From Cardinalis cardinalis (Eukaryota > Chordata > Aves > Passeriformes > Cardinalidae): DNA of 64,000 nucleotides. Location of the stretch: the NCBI GenBank assembly GCA_014549065.1, contig JACDOX010000014.1, positions 7,046,775 to 7,110,774 of the forward strand, in the 5' to 3' direction. The translations under genes and the position numbers were made by a program. This document shows positions 22,601-36,076 of the stretch, in pieces; the stretch's first letter is position 1; each line of letters starts with the position of its first letter. The notes below the pieces were generated by a model. It searched no databases and was not told where the DNA came from. It saw only the letters and a program-made list of their open reading frames with translations.

Positions 22601-25600
22601 AGTGGCATACTTGAAGTCTGGCTGGAAATTCAGATCTTTCTAAGTCCCCATTTTNATATATCTTGAATATAACACAAGGAGGACCTGGCTCCTACCACTG
22701 CAGCAACAATGAGTTTGGTCACAAAGAGCACAGCTCTAACTGACAACATTGTTCTGACTTCCATGAGCTTCCTCTTNCTCTTGCCATTTGATTCACATCT
22801 CCTTACCAACCCCATTATTCAACTCATACACTTACAGAAAAAAACTATTGCAGGTTGNAAGTAATTATATACCAGCTATTCTAGAATAAGTGTAATATGA
22901 GGGAACTGATGCCTAGCTTCTTACTGCTTTATATCTTTTGACTAGATAATAATACAAAGTAAAGGATGAAAAACAAAGGGAGCTAAAGATAAAGAAAAAG
23001 AAATTTAAAAATTAGATTAAATAAATAAAAGTGGAATTTTATATTTTTCACTGTTCAGAAAGCAAAATGAAACCATATTTTAATTGAAAATTTTCATTAT
23101 AGAAAAGGATTTTTCAGCTGAAAAAACTTTCATACAAAAAAGAAAATCAGCTACATGTGTCAAAACAGTGTGTCAACTCATCAGAGGACCAGGATTTTTT
23201 TTTTAGAGGCAATTAGAAGGTATATTTTAGAGCTAATTTGACTCTCTAATGAGAATATCGCAAATGAAGTGATTCAAGATAGCTCAAGTACTAGTGATCA
23301 CAGTTTGTCAAGGTCAAAAGTTTCAGTTATTAATATTTACATATATATAAGTAGGCAAATAGTTTATTCGCAGTTAACACTTTAAAGAAAGCTGCAATGT
23401 AGTGACCAACAGGGCATTATCACACCAATCTTCTGACATGCTGTTGAATTTCTAANTGCAGTACACCACGTTTAATTCCTGGAGAAAGAGATGATAAATC
23501 AAACTAAATGGAATTAATAATGCCTGATTACTAGTTATATACTTCACCTGGAGTATCATATTCAGCAGTGATCACCATACTTTAGGATATAATTGCTCTT
23601 CATAGCTTATAATACAGAGTCTGAAGTACAATAAACCTTAGAGAAAACCATTAAAAAGATAGGGAGTAAAAACAGTAATTTTTTNAAATATTTAAATAAA
23701 AAATTCAAGGTTCAAGGTAACCACTTTGCATGGTGTTTTTAAGAATATTCAGACAATCAACTGCATAACTGGTGTAAACAGATTCTGCTGAGCTATTAAA
23801 AGCANAAGTAGCCTTAAAATCTTATCATTTCTTTTTCCCTTCAGGGTTGTGACGTTATGAGAATATGGTAGTAAGTCTGCCTGAAAAATTAGTTTATTTT
23901 TCAAAAAATTCTTCACACTATGGCATCTTTAAGTTTACTTATTTGTGTTGTAACATGATTTTTGGCTGAAAAAGAAGAAATAGAAAAATCTTTCCACTCA
24001 TTTAAAACTGCTCTAGGTATACACAATCTGTTTCTTCTTCACCTGTCATATAAATCAGCTTAGAAAATCTGATGTTGAGGAATGCTACAAATTTACAAAT
24101 GGATATTGCCAAATGCTGGGTAATTGGTACATCATGCTTGAAGTCTTAAAACACAGACACAGGGTTCCTGAACACTTTACAAAATACATATTACTTATTT
24201 TTAAATATTTTTTACTCAAACGGTGCCTCTTGAGGGATTGATAAGTTAATTCCTAATTTATTATGTCAGTGAGGAGATTCAGTTAACAACTGTGTCTTAT
24301 TCTATCTATTTGTACAGTGGAGAAAAATCTACCTACTTATATGTGTAATCAAAATCAATTTCTCTATGGCCTTCACTTAATATCTAAGTACCAACTGACT
24401 GTTTTACAAGTGCAAAAATCAGAGAGAGAGGACATTAGTTACAACGCAAAACATTTCTTTCTACCTGCTCTTCATTAAAAGTAAGGATATAAAAACAATT
24501 CCTCAGGCTAGACTTAAAGGTTAATTTCTGAAGAGCTTTCTAAACTCATGGCTCTGTTAGGAGAGATGGTCCAGCAGTTAGGGGTGTGATTGGCTTGCCN
24601 ATCACTGAAATTTTGATATGTATACAGCTCTAATCTTTGCAGACAATTACTACTTTTTGGCTAGTAAGTAAGAGGTGGTCTCTATGTTAGCTGTTCCACT
24701 ACATGCAGTGATCACCCCATGGCTATGTGGGTTTGGTTTTTAGCTTCAGAAAGAAGGACGCCTATCCAAAGAAGGGGAGGAAGCTTAACTGACTGAAAAT
24801 GAGAGGGAAGGTGGCAGAGAAAGAGAACGCTCATACCTCTTTCACAAATGAAAAATAGTCAGACCCGTTCTGCAGGATAATTTTGCTGATGTTTTCTGTG
24901 CAACAGTGTTTGAACAGCATGGTTTGCTCTGCTGAGAAGCTCTTTCCTCCCAGATTTTACCTTGACAACTGGAAGAATGGTGTTCTAAAGAATGAGCATC
25001 TCACAAGTTCTACTGTACATATAGAGCATAGAGAATCAGACACAAGGAAGATCTCTGCTGAATGTTACTGCTAGGATAACAGGAGCTTGGAGCTCACTCT
25101 AGGAATCCTATCTCAGGTCCTTTCATGCAGCAGGAGTTACATAACTTTGTTAGCTAGTGTCAGACAGAACTGAAAACATGGGGGGTTTTCCTATCACACC
25201 AGAAACAAATAGATCCGTAGTGGGAACTCTGTATTAGATTCCTAGTTTTCTTGTAAGTGTATTTTTATGGCATACAGTTCTTATTATTTTAATGGAATGT
25301 GAATTNATTTGCTTGCACTATGGAAGTAGGGAGATAATCAAGTCTGAGAATGAGGTTTATTGCAATTTCATTTTTGACAATACAAAAGGATACTGAAAAA
25401 TTTTTAAATCATGCACATTCTGATAAACCATTCTCATAGTGTCTTTCCTGCTGCCAGTCTTTGCCTTATTGTCCATAAATTTCATTTAACCCTCTCAGNA
25501 CTGTCTTTACAAAAGGACAAATGAGCTCTTGTCTAAAGACACTGAAAGCCTTAACGCACCAAGATATCACACTCGGAAAAACATGGATCAATTTTTAAAC

Positions 25601-28386
25601 TTTTTCCCACAAAAATTTTCCTATAGTTTCATGCTGTGCAGGCCCTGGTTAGCAGTAGTGGTTTGTTCTGTATAAGTAATTCCTGTTGCACTGTAAGAAT
25701 GTTATGTACCATGTNGGACAAGAACTTGGTAATTCCAATGAGAACCTATCCCTGAGCCATTCTTCCAGAAATGATGTGGTTCTGTTAGAAAGGATACTTT
25801 ATTGAGGGGGAAAGACTCTTAGATCCAACTCACATATTAAAATAAAATGGCCAGAGGAAAGATTTCAAGATAGAAGATTTTTATGGCAAGAATGTATGAT
25901 AATCTTCTTTTGGCAATGAAGGATATAGGAGTCTGTTACTGAAGTTTACCGAGCTTCCTTGGTATATTTTTGTGTTAGGACTAAATTCTGGGTTGGATAC
26001 CAATTTGATGCATTAGAAAACTATACAAAAGCACACTTTTGTACTTGTCATGAAAATATGGAGAATAAGGTCTACATATCACTGCTGTGGCAAGTTGACA
26101 TCCAACAAGATTTATGCTGCTTGAAAACCCTATTATTGCTGAATGCATTGCATATGTAAGTTTACTGTAATTTACTTGGAACTTTGCTGCTACAAATAAT
26201 AATAATATCTCTGTTTTGATATGACATGAAATTTATTTAATCTGGTACCTCATTTTGAAATACATTCATTAAAAGTGTTGAATGGTGAAAAATCTGTCAG
26301 CATAAATGGTGTTCATTTTCAATGTGACAGTATTCACATGTCCCAAGAAATAGAACAGTTGAATGGATAATGTCACATATCATAGCATTATTCAGATGGT
26401 GTGATCTTTTTATTGATTGGACAGCAGCTGCAAATTCAGAGCTTATGCTACATTTCACCAGTATCATGACAATGAAGAACATGAGCAATGATCTGTCAAA
26501 TGTGTGAAAATTGTGCCATGAAAGTAAATAAAGATACAGTTTATAATTCTCCGAAAGGAAAAGGATAACATTTGTTCTGGCATTAAGCAATAATGAAACA
26601 GAGGTTCTGCTTTGTGCTTTAGACATAAAATGAGGTTATAATGGAAGAACAATTCTTCTGTTACTGATATTATGAAATAGGTGAAATGTTTAGCTTCCAT
26701 ATAGTGTGAAAAGCTGGTTCTCAAGCAGACAGAGACAACTGTATTGAAACTGCAGTTTGCAATCTCTTTATTTTTATCAGCCTTTAAGACAAGAGGCCTT
26801 TTATCCCAGATTTTTTGGTTGTAAATGCTGAAAGCTTTTTTAAAAGCATTTATTCCTAGCAAAAAAATAAACTCTAACTTGGATTCTANATGAGACACTC
26901 ATTGTAACTTGAGTCCAAAGAGCCAGACTAACAATTTAAGTAGAATTCTTAAAGCATCTGAAAAGTCCCTAAACCTGGAACAATTAAATGAGTGATATCT
27001 CTTTTCATAGGATAATATGTATGGTGGGAATAGTGATACATCAAGGAATGTAATTTTATTTTTTCTGCATCTTTATAGTCTATCCCTGTCACTGGAAGGA
27101 GCAGAAGAGGGAGCAGTTCAGGTGTATGAATTTAGATAGTCAATGCTATTTTAAATGCCACAGGTACCCATGAAGCCCCCAAATGTCACTCTAGAAANTC
27201 ACAAGTCTGTCAAAGAGCCTCTTTAATTTTCACCAGCTCCATAGAGATGTCTAGAANACTCTAGATCATTGCAGCGGCACTGGGTTAAGGCTGGTGAATT
27301 TCCTGGGAGTGTTTCTTGGATTTATTGTGTTTTTAAACAGTATGGGGAAAGAGGTAGTGAAGAAAGCAAAAAGATGTATGTAAGCCAGACCTGGAGCCAG
27401 AGGGTCAGGGACTTGGCACTTGTTTTATACTGTGCCCTGTTACTAAAGGAATGTCTGAATGTCCCTAGTGAAGACAGGTTCTTGAAACCTCCTGTTTAGG
27501 NCATACAAAATCCAGCGCAGTTCTTGCTTCAGTGTCCAGTTTCTTAAGAAAAAGTAAAGCTTGGAAGAGGAGACAGAGATGAAGGGGTCTGCACCTCTTG
27601 GGCTCTCAGGAGCACAGAAGAGGCATGTCCTTGCCCACCTCTGGGCTGTATTTTAAGAGCAGNTTCACAGTCACCATTCCCCCTCTGGATCAAAACTAGA
27701 GCAAAACAAGGGATTGAGGAAAACTTCAAGACAGAGTTGCCTTAAGGTGTGTCTTCAGTTGAGGCTGTGAAACTGCAGCCTCACTGCACCAAGCTCCGCA
27801 CTCCACTTGTATTTCTTCCTCTCTGTGATGATACTGTATGTCTAGCATTGGTTATATAAGAAGGGCCTAGTGGCAAAGAGCTTTAAAAGTGTTTTGATGT
27901 TGCCTTCAACAGAAACATTTACAGATAACCTGTGAGGATAGTTCTTGCAAGAATAATGAAAGTTCAGAAGAACCAGCACACTCAGGTATGTAATAGGCTT
28001 TATTTTTCTCCTGGTCCAGCCTGGTTCGCATTGTTTGGGCCATATATTTGTTTATTTTAACTTGTTGAATTATATGCTGATCTTTTTTTTTCACAGCAAG
28101 CAGAAGAAATATCCGTATGCAAGAAGAAATGTCCATATCCATTTTCCAAGAAGAACTGTGCNCAAGAACCTGTTGTTTGCTCAAGTTTTGTGCATGTGAT
28201 TGCCACCACTGACACAGCATCTTCTTGGAGCTGACAGGGCAAGGGAAATATTTCATGCTTGTCTGTTGGGATTTCTCTCTCATGAACATTGNTACCTTTT
28301 CATTTCCTTTTATTTGGACAATTCTTTTGAAAATCACTTATCATCCAGATTTGCATTTATTTTGGGCACGCTCCCAGACTTTTACC
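19651..28386. other. Long, mostly unique non-coding interval
   Basis: No gene is supported over about 8.7 kb. The longest open frames (146 codons at 20011-20451 plus; 144 codons at 26464-26898 minus) have no domain, signal or repeat pattern, and codon use is not distinctive. About 21180-21660 looks like a conserved non-coding element candidate (see findings). A weak tRNA-like string occurs near 24560-24600. An imperfect 20-bp tandem pair is at 28099-28138. I saw no confident transposon in this interval, although old decayed copies are likely to be missed by eye. Confidence 0.55.
28099..28138. repeat. Imperfect 20-bp tandem duplication
   Basis: Two adjacent units share the pattern GC(A/-)AGAAGAAAT, then (A/G)TCC(G/A)TAT, differing at only a few positions. 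A partial third AAGAAGAAC occurs shortly after. It lies in otherwise unique AT-rich DNA and could vary in copy number. No function is implied. Confidence 0.6.
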
Positions 28387-28755
28387 TGTGGTAGTGTTCA
28401 GGAGGGTTTCCAGGATATGAGAGAGACGAGAGCCTTGACTTCATCAGAAGGCTTGATTTATTATCTTATATATATATATTACATTCTATTAGAAAGAGAA
28501 AGGAAAGGGAGAGAAGTTTCTCCTGAAGGCTGCTAAGCTAAGAATAGAATGCCCAAGAAGACAAAACAACAGAGCTCTGTCTCAGAGAGCTCAGTCCTTG
28601 ATTGGCCACCAACCACAAACATAGAACACGGGCCAATCACAAACGCACCTGTTTGCATTCCACATCAGCAGATAATCATGGTTTACATTTTGTCGCTGAA
28701 ACTGCAGCTCTCAGAAATCCTAAGAAAGGATTTCTCATGAAAGATGTCTGCGACA
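28387..28755 (-). mobile_element. ERVK-type solo LTR with 6-bp target duplication
   Basis: This is a 369-bp long terminal repeat of an endogenous retrovirus. Read on the minus strand it begins TGTCGCAGACATC and ends AACACTACCACA, so it has TG...CA ends. It is flanked by the direct repeat TTTACC at 28381-28386 and 28756-28761. A 6-bp duplication is characteristic of ERVK (class II) integration. On the sense strand two CCAAT-type boxes lie in U3: one seen as ATTGG on plus at 28601-28605, the other inverted at 28633-28637. An AT-repeat TATA region near 28463-28479 follows. An AATAAA signal is seen as TTTATT on plus at 28457-28462. No gag, pro, pol or env is attached, so it formed by recombination between the two LTRs of a provirus. 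The family is one I know from songbirds. Confidence 0.88.
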
Positions 28756-28837
28756 TTTACCCATATTGTTCTTTATTGCCATTCACTTTGGAAAGATGGG
28801 GATGGAGGTGCCNAAATTGATGGATTTCCTCCAAAGG

Positions 28838-29262
28838 GCAGCTCAGGTNGGAAGGGATCTCTGGAGGTCACCTTGTCCAACCCTCCCTCAAGAAGGGATG
28901 CCTAGGGTCAGCACCCTAGGACTGTGCCCAGGCGGCTTTTGAATATTGCCAAACATGGAGAGTCCACAAACTCCTTGGGCAAACTGTGCCAGTGCTTAGT
29001 CACCAGCACAGAGAAAAGTTGTTTCTTATGTTTCAATGGAATTTCTTGTGTTTGAGTTTCTGTCCATTGTCTCTTGCCCTGAACTGAAAACACCTTGGCT
29101 CTGTTGTCTTTGCAGTCTTTCTTCAGGTATTTACACACATGGATAAGATCCCACACCTCAAGCCTTCCCCAGGGAGAATCGTCCAACTCTCTCAGCCACT
29201 CCTCATAGGAGAGATGCTCCAGTACTTTCATGATCTTCACTGGACTGTCTCCAGTATGCTNA
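28838..29262 (-). mobile_element. CR1 LINE 3' fragment
   Basis: Reverse-complement CR1 text runs GGAAGGGATCTCTGGAGG, CACCTTGTCCAACCCTCCC, TCCACAAACTCCTTGGGC, CTTCTTCAGGTATTTACAC-like, CACTCCTCATAGGAGAGATG and CTCCAGTACTTTCATGATC. It is on the minus strand and covers the 3' UTR and the end of the coding part. It starts about 80 bp from the ERVK LTR, which did not insert into it. The minus-strand frame of 110 codons across it (starting MKIMKVLEHLSYEEW) is the familiar CR1-derived pseudo-protein and is not a host gene. Confidence 0.88.
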
Positions 29263-32200
29263 TTTTGCTACTATACTGAGAAAAGAGCAGTGTCCCCTGT
29301 TCTCACCTTTTCAAATTCAGGAGCAATGGTGGGTGAAATGCTTCTTAACAAATTTCTGTTAAGGCCAGACAATCTGTCTGCCCTCAACACAGAGTTGCCT
29401 ACAAGAGAGAGGAGCANTGGGGGGTGAACTTTGGACAAGCTACATTGCCATGGGAGAAAAATTGTGGTTTATGAAACCTAGCTGTAGTAATTAACAATAC
29501 CAACTAAATGGATAGGCAGGATCAAGTTTCACCAGAAACAGCCCTTTATTCTCCCTAAACCTTTAAAACAGTATCTCAGTCGCTCCAAAACAAGAAATAA
29601 GGCTGAAAGACGTTATTCATATATGTAATTTCAGCGTCTGTGACTCCTTCTAGAGTAACACACTGCTGTACAAGGATTAAATTATATGACATATATTTGT
29701 GGATTACAGAAAACCAAAATAAGCAAGTAATCAGTTAGTGCTACGAGAGATTCTACTGAGTGCTTTNAAAGTTTTCAGTCTCCTGACACAGCCAATGGTT
29801 CAAATGGGTTAGGACTCTTTTCCAGAGCAGTGAAATAGGAGTACCTCACTGTGTATCAGCAGCCCTGTGTTTCTGCTGCTGCTGTGTTNCTGTCCTTAGT
29901 GCTAGCAGTGCACCAGTGATGTTGAGCAGCAGCTTCAGGGGAGCAGGAAGACTCCAAACCTCAGCAAAACCATTCAGCCGTGTGTGCCCGGGAGTCACAG
30001 CCATGGAACATGTCAGGAAAGGAGCAAAACATTGCAATTCCTCTACAGGATATCAAGGGATCCTTTATCTTGCTGCAGTCATTCATAGGCCCCTATCACT
30101 TTCAGATGATGGCAGAAAATCATTGGCATTAAAGTCCCTACTGTCCAGCAATGACAAAGAAAACGTCACCGTGTATCAATTGTCTCGTAGCAATTGTCAC
30201 TGAGTACTGACAGCATGCAAAGTGCACTGCCATTTCAATTATTAGAAGGTCTCTTAGTCCAACCTGGTTTTCCCAAAGGTAATTGATATCANTTTATTTA
30301 TCTAGTTTTTCCTAATTACAAGAAGAAGAAAAAATGGCCTAGTGAGATGCATTGGCATTTCATAGNGTTTTCAGGGGAAAAAATCCCCAGTAAAGTAGAC
30401 AACATATATTTCTGTAGGAGAATGTGATAAGTCATTCTTTATTGATTTTAAAACTTCGTGTGAGGAAAGTTTTGCAGTATTTAAAATGAGATTGAAGAGT
30501 GAACGCATTGGGTTTTTTTATCTGTATTATCAAAGTCTGGGGTTGGTTTTGATTCAGTCTTTTTTTTTCCTGGTGAAATGTTTCATGTTGNAATGTAATA
30601 GAATTAATAAGATCTGATACACTGACTTTTAATGAAATTTCATTTTTCAAAAATAGGCCCATAAAAATGTCGCCATAATAAACTTAATTAGAGAAAATAG
30701 AAGATTGTATTATTTCATCATTAATACAAAGAGATGGATAATTAGAAGGATGCGAGATGCATATTGAGTGAAATCAACACTCCTGCAAAAGGCTGAAGAA
30801 TAGGTGCCCCATGTGAGAAGTTATTTTAGCCAAGGAATGGGACTCCAAGCCCCAACACTGGAAGGCTTTCTAAGGATATAATACTCAATACTGTTCAATT
30901 TTTGTTTTCCAAATCAATGGTCTACTGTCTCTCTCCTTTGCTTTTCTATTTTTTTTCTCTTTGGTGANCTGGCACCATTTCTCTGTAGCCTAAATGTCTT
31001 TGTATTAGCCATTTTGTTACAATTGCTACCCAAAAAAANCCCAGAATGATGCATTTTCTATGTTCATTCATTCTCCCTTTACTGTTCCTTTTACTAAAGC
31101 TCTGGTTTCTTGGTTTCAGTAATTTTCATAAAATTTTTCTTAATTTTCTTCTGTACTAGCATGTTTTTGTGTGTNTAAAAAAAGTTATTGTCACAGTGTT
31201 CTTTCATTATATAGCTCCCACTTACTTCAGTTAATGCACTGTGCATGTCAATACTTTTATTAACCAGATTTTACAAAGGAAATGGTAAATATCCTCTATT
31301 TAGCCTGAAAGCAGATTATTTGTGAATGTAGTATAAACTGTGTTATTCAAAACACTGTATAGATGGCAGACCCAGTTTCCATTTTGCTGGAGAATGGAGC
31401 AAATTAATTTTCTGATGCAATCAGAATGAAAGGTAGTTTTTCAACTGTTGAGGGTGAAATTCACTCCTGTTCACAGGGTCTCTACAAGGACCCTGTTTAA
31501 GTTTGGCTGATGCATGAGACCTTGTATGGGTAATCTACGTTGACAGAAATTTATAGACCTGATTTCTTCAGTCTATTATATTAGTACAGTTCTGAATAGT
31601 CTATAGCTCTCATTGGTGGATTTTCTCCTGTAATTCCATTCTTTTTACTCCATCACCAATTTTGATAGTTATTAAATTAGTCTTGTCAAGGATGGTAGCT
31701 TCCCAACCTGTCCTAAAATATCACTAACTTGTTTAAAAAAGAATAGCCAATATATTTTAAAATTANTGCACTAAATGATGCTTATATTGAAAATTAAGAT
31801 TTTCAGTCACCAAATTTTATAAGAGGCTACATAATAATGAAATAGTGTAACATGATTTGAAGGAAAAGTAGCTAGTAAAATATGTACATTTCAAGCTGAC
31901 AAACAACAATGATATTTGGAGAAGTATTACTTGCAGTTCTTCCAAATTAAGGTGCCTAAGGTGACTTCTCAAATTCCTTGACGGATGAATACAGAATGGT
32001 TTGGTTTTCCACTCTGAAATAAGTCTATCATGTAGTGTGACTCTTTGTGTGTGTTTTGGATGAGGTGTTCCTTTTGTTTTTACCCAATAGTTTCCATTCC
32101 AGGCAGCTGGAATAAAGCAGCACACTGTGCCCCTTTCTTACAAAGCCTGGGCTGGGAAATATTGCTCAAGAAGACATGTTAACTTCAAATGTCAGTAAAA

Positions 32201-32530
32201 CATATTCTGACTATGCATTCCCATAGCTAGAATTTAAAAATGAGCCTCTCAGCTCCATTCCGTCACCCATACTTTCTATAGATCTGTCTGTGTCCCCACT
32301 CCCCAAGCCACCTGTAGCAGTTGCAGCCTCACTGGATGACTGCAGCCTCCTGCAGACTGTTTCAAAAGCACATCACTGGTTTAAGATGAATTTAATATTT
32401 CCCCATTTAAAATTCTGACATTGTGAAAACGTCATTTTTCCAACTTAAGATTGGTGCTGTGAGCTGTTCCTTATCCCTTCTCACAAATAATTCACTTTGC
32501 TCCCCATCAGATACCTCATGGCGGTGGGTC
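29263..32530. other. Unique non-coding DNA
   Basis: No supported gene or transposon. A short GGTCTCTTAGTCCAACC string near 30249-30265 resembles CR1 3' sequence but has no flanking support. The region is AT-rich from about 30.3 kb onward, with short motif-free open frames. Confidence 0.5.
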
Positions 32531-32534
32531 TCAT

Positions 32535-33240
32535 GTCCTAGTTCAAAGACTGGTCATACCTGATGAGCAGTCTCAATGATTGAGTGCTTGTGAAGAAATT
32601 TCTGCCAGGAAGCTGTTCATCCCTTATTCTGTGGATTTGTTTAATGCCAGCATGGTCTTGCTGCGTTTTGGTAGTTGTCTCAAGGTCTCCTGGCTGCAGT
32701 TCCTGCTCCAGAACTGTGCCCAGCTCGGTGTGCTGCCGGGTGTTTCCATCACTTCCAGCTCCTTCATGCAGTAATGNGCCACCTGGGATCCTCACCAGGG
32801 ATGTGAGAAGTGCTTTAAACCTAGATAGGGTTAAATTTTTGCATGAGCTAGGAGCTGCTGAGGGGGTGTGGCCAGGACCCAGGTGTTATTCTAAATGCAC
32901 TCACATCATTATGGTTGACTGGGTGGGCAGAAAGAACTCTCTTTTGAAGAGAAGGGCATTGTTTCTGGTTGGGAGAGAATGTGTTGGCAAAGAGCTGAAT
33001 TGGTATTATCACAGGCTTTCCTTGNAATTGTTTCTTTGTCTTATACCTCTTGTTATTAATATTATTGCTGTCACTGTTCATTTTCCTATCCCATTGGGGT
33101 TTCCTGTGATCTTTGCCTTTTGTGCTTTCAGTTGGAGGGGAAGGAGGAGTAAGCAGCAGCATGTTTCAGCAGGAGTACTAAATTNGAAAATACCACTCCC
33201 AAACCATGCCAGAAAGTATGTCCCTAGTACACGTGCAGGG
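32535..33240 (+). mobile_element. GC-richer block with probable ERVL-type LTR remnant
   Basis: The part at about 33022-33100 has TTGTTTCTTTGTCTTATACC, CTTGTTATTAATATTATTGC and GTTCATTTTCC. Near 33117-33160 it has CCTTTTGTGCTTTCAGTTGG, GGGGAAGGAGGAGTAAGCAG. This resembles the R-U5 end of avian ERVL-type LTRs, so I place a decayed plus-strand LTR at roughly 32870-33170. The flanking 32535-32800 stretch is also GC-richer than its surroundings but I cannot name it. The longest open frame in the window (220 codons, 32584-33246, plus) runs across this block. It contains two ambiguous codons and no recognisable domain, and I do not call it a gene. Confidence 0.4.
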
Positions 33241-36076
33241 TTCTAATTCCTACAAAAGGATCTGAGGAACCACGGGTGGAGGCAAGCTTTGAGCTCCCTG
33301 ATTCCTGCCTGGGGCTATCAGTGGTGTCTGTGCCCAAAGGAGATCCCCTCTTGCAGAACCCCCTCTTTTGGTGGGTGCTGTGCAGGGTAACTCAGAGTTC
33401 TTGCTCCAGGCTCCTAATGCTGGGACAGAGGTTAGGTATCTGGAAAGCAGGCAGGCCTCCCAGTTGTGTGTACTTATTAAATTCTTATTCAGCTCTTCAG
33501 TCAGTGGTATGGCCAGCCTCATACTGGAGGCAAGGCAGACAGAGGTGCCTCCCAGGCTGTATCATCTAACCCACTCCAGCCACTCTCTGGGGCAGAGCCA
33601 GCATGGGTGAGCTGCTGGTGGGGTGCTGGTGAGCTGCACCTGCCTCTTAATTTCAAATTATGGCAGTCATTTCTTAAACATGATCCTGGGTTCCTCCACT
33701 GATGTGCTGCTTGGTTTCTACCTCAACATGAACAGCAGCCTGAAGACCGTATCCACCCCAAGACAGAAATGAAAGGTGGAGAGTCTAAACCATGCTTTAA
33801 AAGTGTCCTCTGATCTCTCCTTTAACCTTACAGGGTGTCTAACTGAACAGCTTTCATTAGGTGTCTGATTTTAGATGATGAGGTTTAGATGAGTCACATG
33901 CTAAGGCCACATTTTCTCTCTCCATGAGAAATGTGTAGTAGTTTTCTCCACAGCTTCTGGAGTGGGTCTCATATGATTTTACCCTTATACTTGGTCTATT
34001 TACCCATCTTCTTAAGGACCCATTTGTACCTTCCTTGCATCCAAAGTGGAATTGGGTGGCCCCAATGGCCACCAATAAAACAGCTGTTAACAATGCATTT
34101 TATATGGATTGCAAAACTCTTGGGGAAAGACCTCGNGCAATGGAGGCTGCCACTCCAGGCTGAGATGCCTCAGCTCTCTTTTTAGCATTTAGAAGCATCA
34201 GTCTGCTCTACCTGGCTACAATGCATAATTCAATTAGCATTATCCCTTAAATGCCTGTCTGCAGTTATACAAACCATTCTCTGTTTACTTCTGTGATCCC
34301 CTTATAGATGCATTTCCTATTGCCATCAGTCTGTATCTTTTTATGTCATTTTACCTCTCTGCTAGAAGCCATATAATTCTTATCAGCTCCCANAGTACAT
34401 CATCCAATCCTCCTCTATATTATATGTTGCTATCAATATTCCATTCTTACCTATTTTAATCTCAGTTGAGAATATTGTATCATCTTTACTTTGCTCTGAT
34501 AAAAGAAATGTAATATTTTGGTAACAAAACTACTCTGTAATCCACATGAATATACAAGAGATTTGTTTTCTGTATTGAAAATAGGTCCTTTTTTATAGTA
34601 TCTTTAAATCAAAACAAATATTACATTTTTAAACATATTTTTCGTTTACAGGATTAATTTAGTGCTCATGAAAGCTGCCACAGTGACAGTTCTGAGAAAA
34701 AAAAAAAGCCTATTTAATTGGCCATGGAAGAGATAAGCAGTGTAAGATTCCNAGACTACTTACACATTCACCTGAAAAAATCTGTGATCTTGCTCCCATT
34801 CAAGTCAATGGCAAAATTCCCTCAAACTTGGAACTTCATTTGGCTTCTAAGTCTGCCCATGAAAATAATCCCCATGACAATGGTAGATNTGCTGTAGTCT
34901 TAAAACTCTTCTCCAGCTGGAGATACTGTGAGTTTGCTCTGAGAACTGAGCCTTTCACACAGCCACCTCTATGGCTGCTATCAGTCCACGCCAGGTTCAC
35001 GTCANTGGCATAAAGAAGAGAGGGACTATAGCCCTTCCCTGCTCTCTCAAGTCCCCCTGATGATATTAAGATTGTGATGGTATTAACTGTGCGTGATATA
35101 TTACAAATCTCCTTTGAAGTCACATTTTAGCTCTAAAAGAAGTGAGAGACTTTTTATCAAAAAATAGAGGTATGGTGTCTACCACTGTGGTTTGTAAATG
35201 TTATGCCCAGAAGAAATCTTATTTTATAAACAGATGGATCCTTTTTACTTGATTCACTAATGTTTTGCAATTAACTAATTAACAGGTTTATTGCCAAAAT
35301 TAGCAATAAAAAGTGTTAAGGAGTTTTGACCAAAGCAGGCTGGCAATTACATAGATACAAAACAATCTGNGTGATAGTTTGAGGCTAAACATTCCTCAGA
35401 TCAGAATTTAACCTGCTGTTTTCAAATAAAAGTTGACAAATAGGAAACCAAACCCTGCAGATTTTCTCAACCATTTCATATTTGAGAGCCTCAGCCTTAA
35501 TTAGTATTAATTACAGGTAACACAACAAAAGTTTGAAGGGCTGATTATGCATTTTCTAGACAAACAAAGCTGTTTAATATCCTACACTTTGATGGACTAG
35601 CTTCTTTCAGTCTCCTCTAATGATATAGTTCTGGGTCAGGAATCTTTGTGCTTTTTGTGCTATAAATAATGTTTGGTTTTAAAGGGCACAGTATCATCTA
35701 GAAAAATAGATCACAAAGGACATTTAAAATCTAATTATTTAATATTACTGCAGGTTAAGAAGAGAAGAGGGAATTATTTTAAAAATAGACTACTGACTTT
35801 TGAGTAATCAGCTGCATCATTCCTATGTAAAAATCCATCCCTTTCAACTTGACACCACAAAAATGTAAATTAACAAACCCTATATAACCAGAGTTTTAAA
35901 AGATTTTACTCATTTTTTAGATTTATGTCTAGGATTGTTTAATCGATGGGGACCAGTCGCTCCTGACCATGAAGGTTTCAAAAGAAAATATATACAAAAG
36001 TAAGTCATAGTCAACTGAGGNACAGTTCACAAGTACATCCAGCTGGTGTGTGTGTCCATATATGCACCAATTCAGT
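33241..36076. other. Non-coding DNA, GC-richer on its left side
   Basis: About 33250-33610 continues the GC-richer block with several overlapping open frames on both strands, a pattern expected of a stop-poor repeat and not of a gene. From 33.7 kb onward it is AT-rich unique sequence. No transposon or gene was identified with confidence. Confidence 0.5.

Noticed and set aside
26464..26898. 144-codon minus-strand frame
   Set aside because: No domain, no splice or promoter context, an ambiguous codon, and overlap with another frame on the same strand. It is consistent with chance in 64 kb.
28908..29240. 110-codon minus-strand frame that looks like a hypothetical protein
   Set aside because: It is the translated 3' part of a CR1 LINE, a well-known source of false avian gene calls. 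The same applies to the frames in the CR1 copies at 11.3, 36.1 and 62.3 kb.
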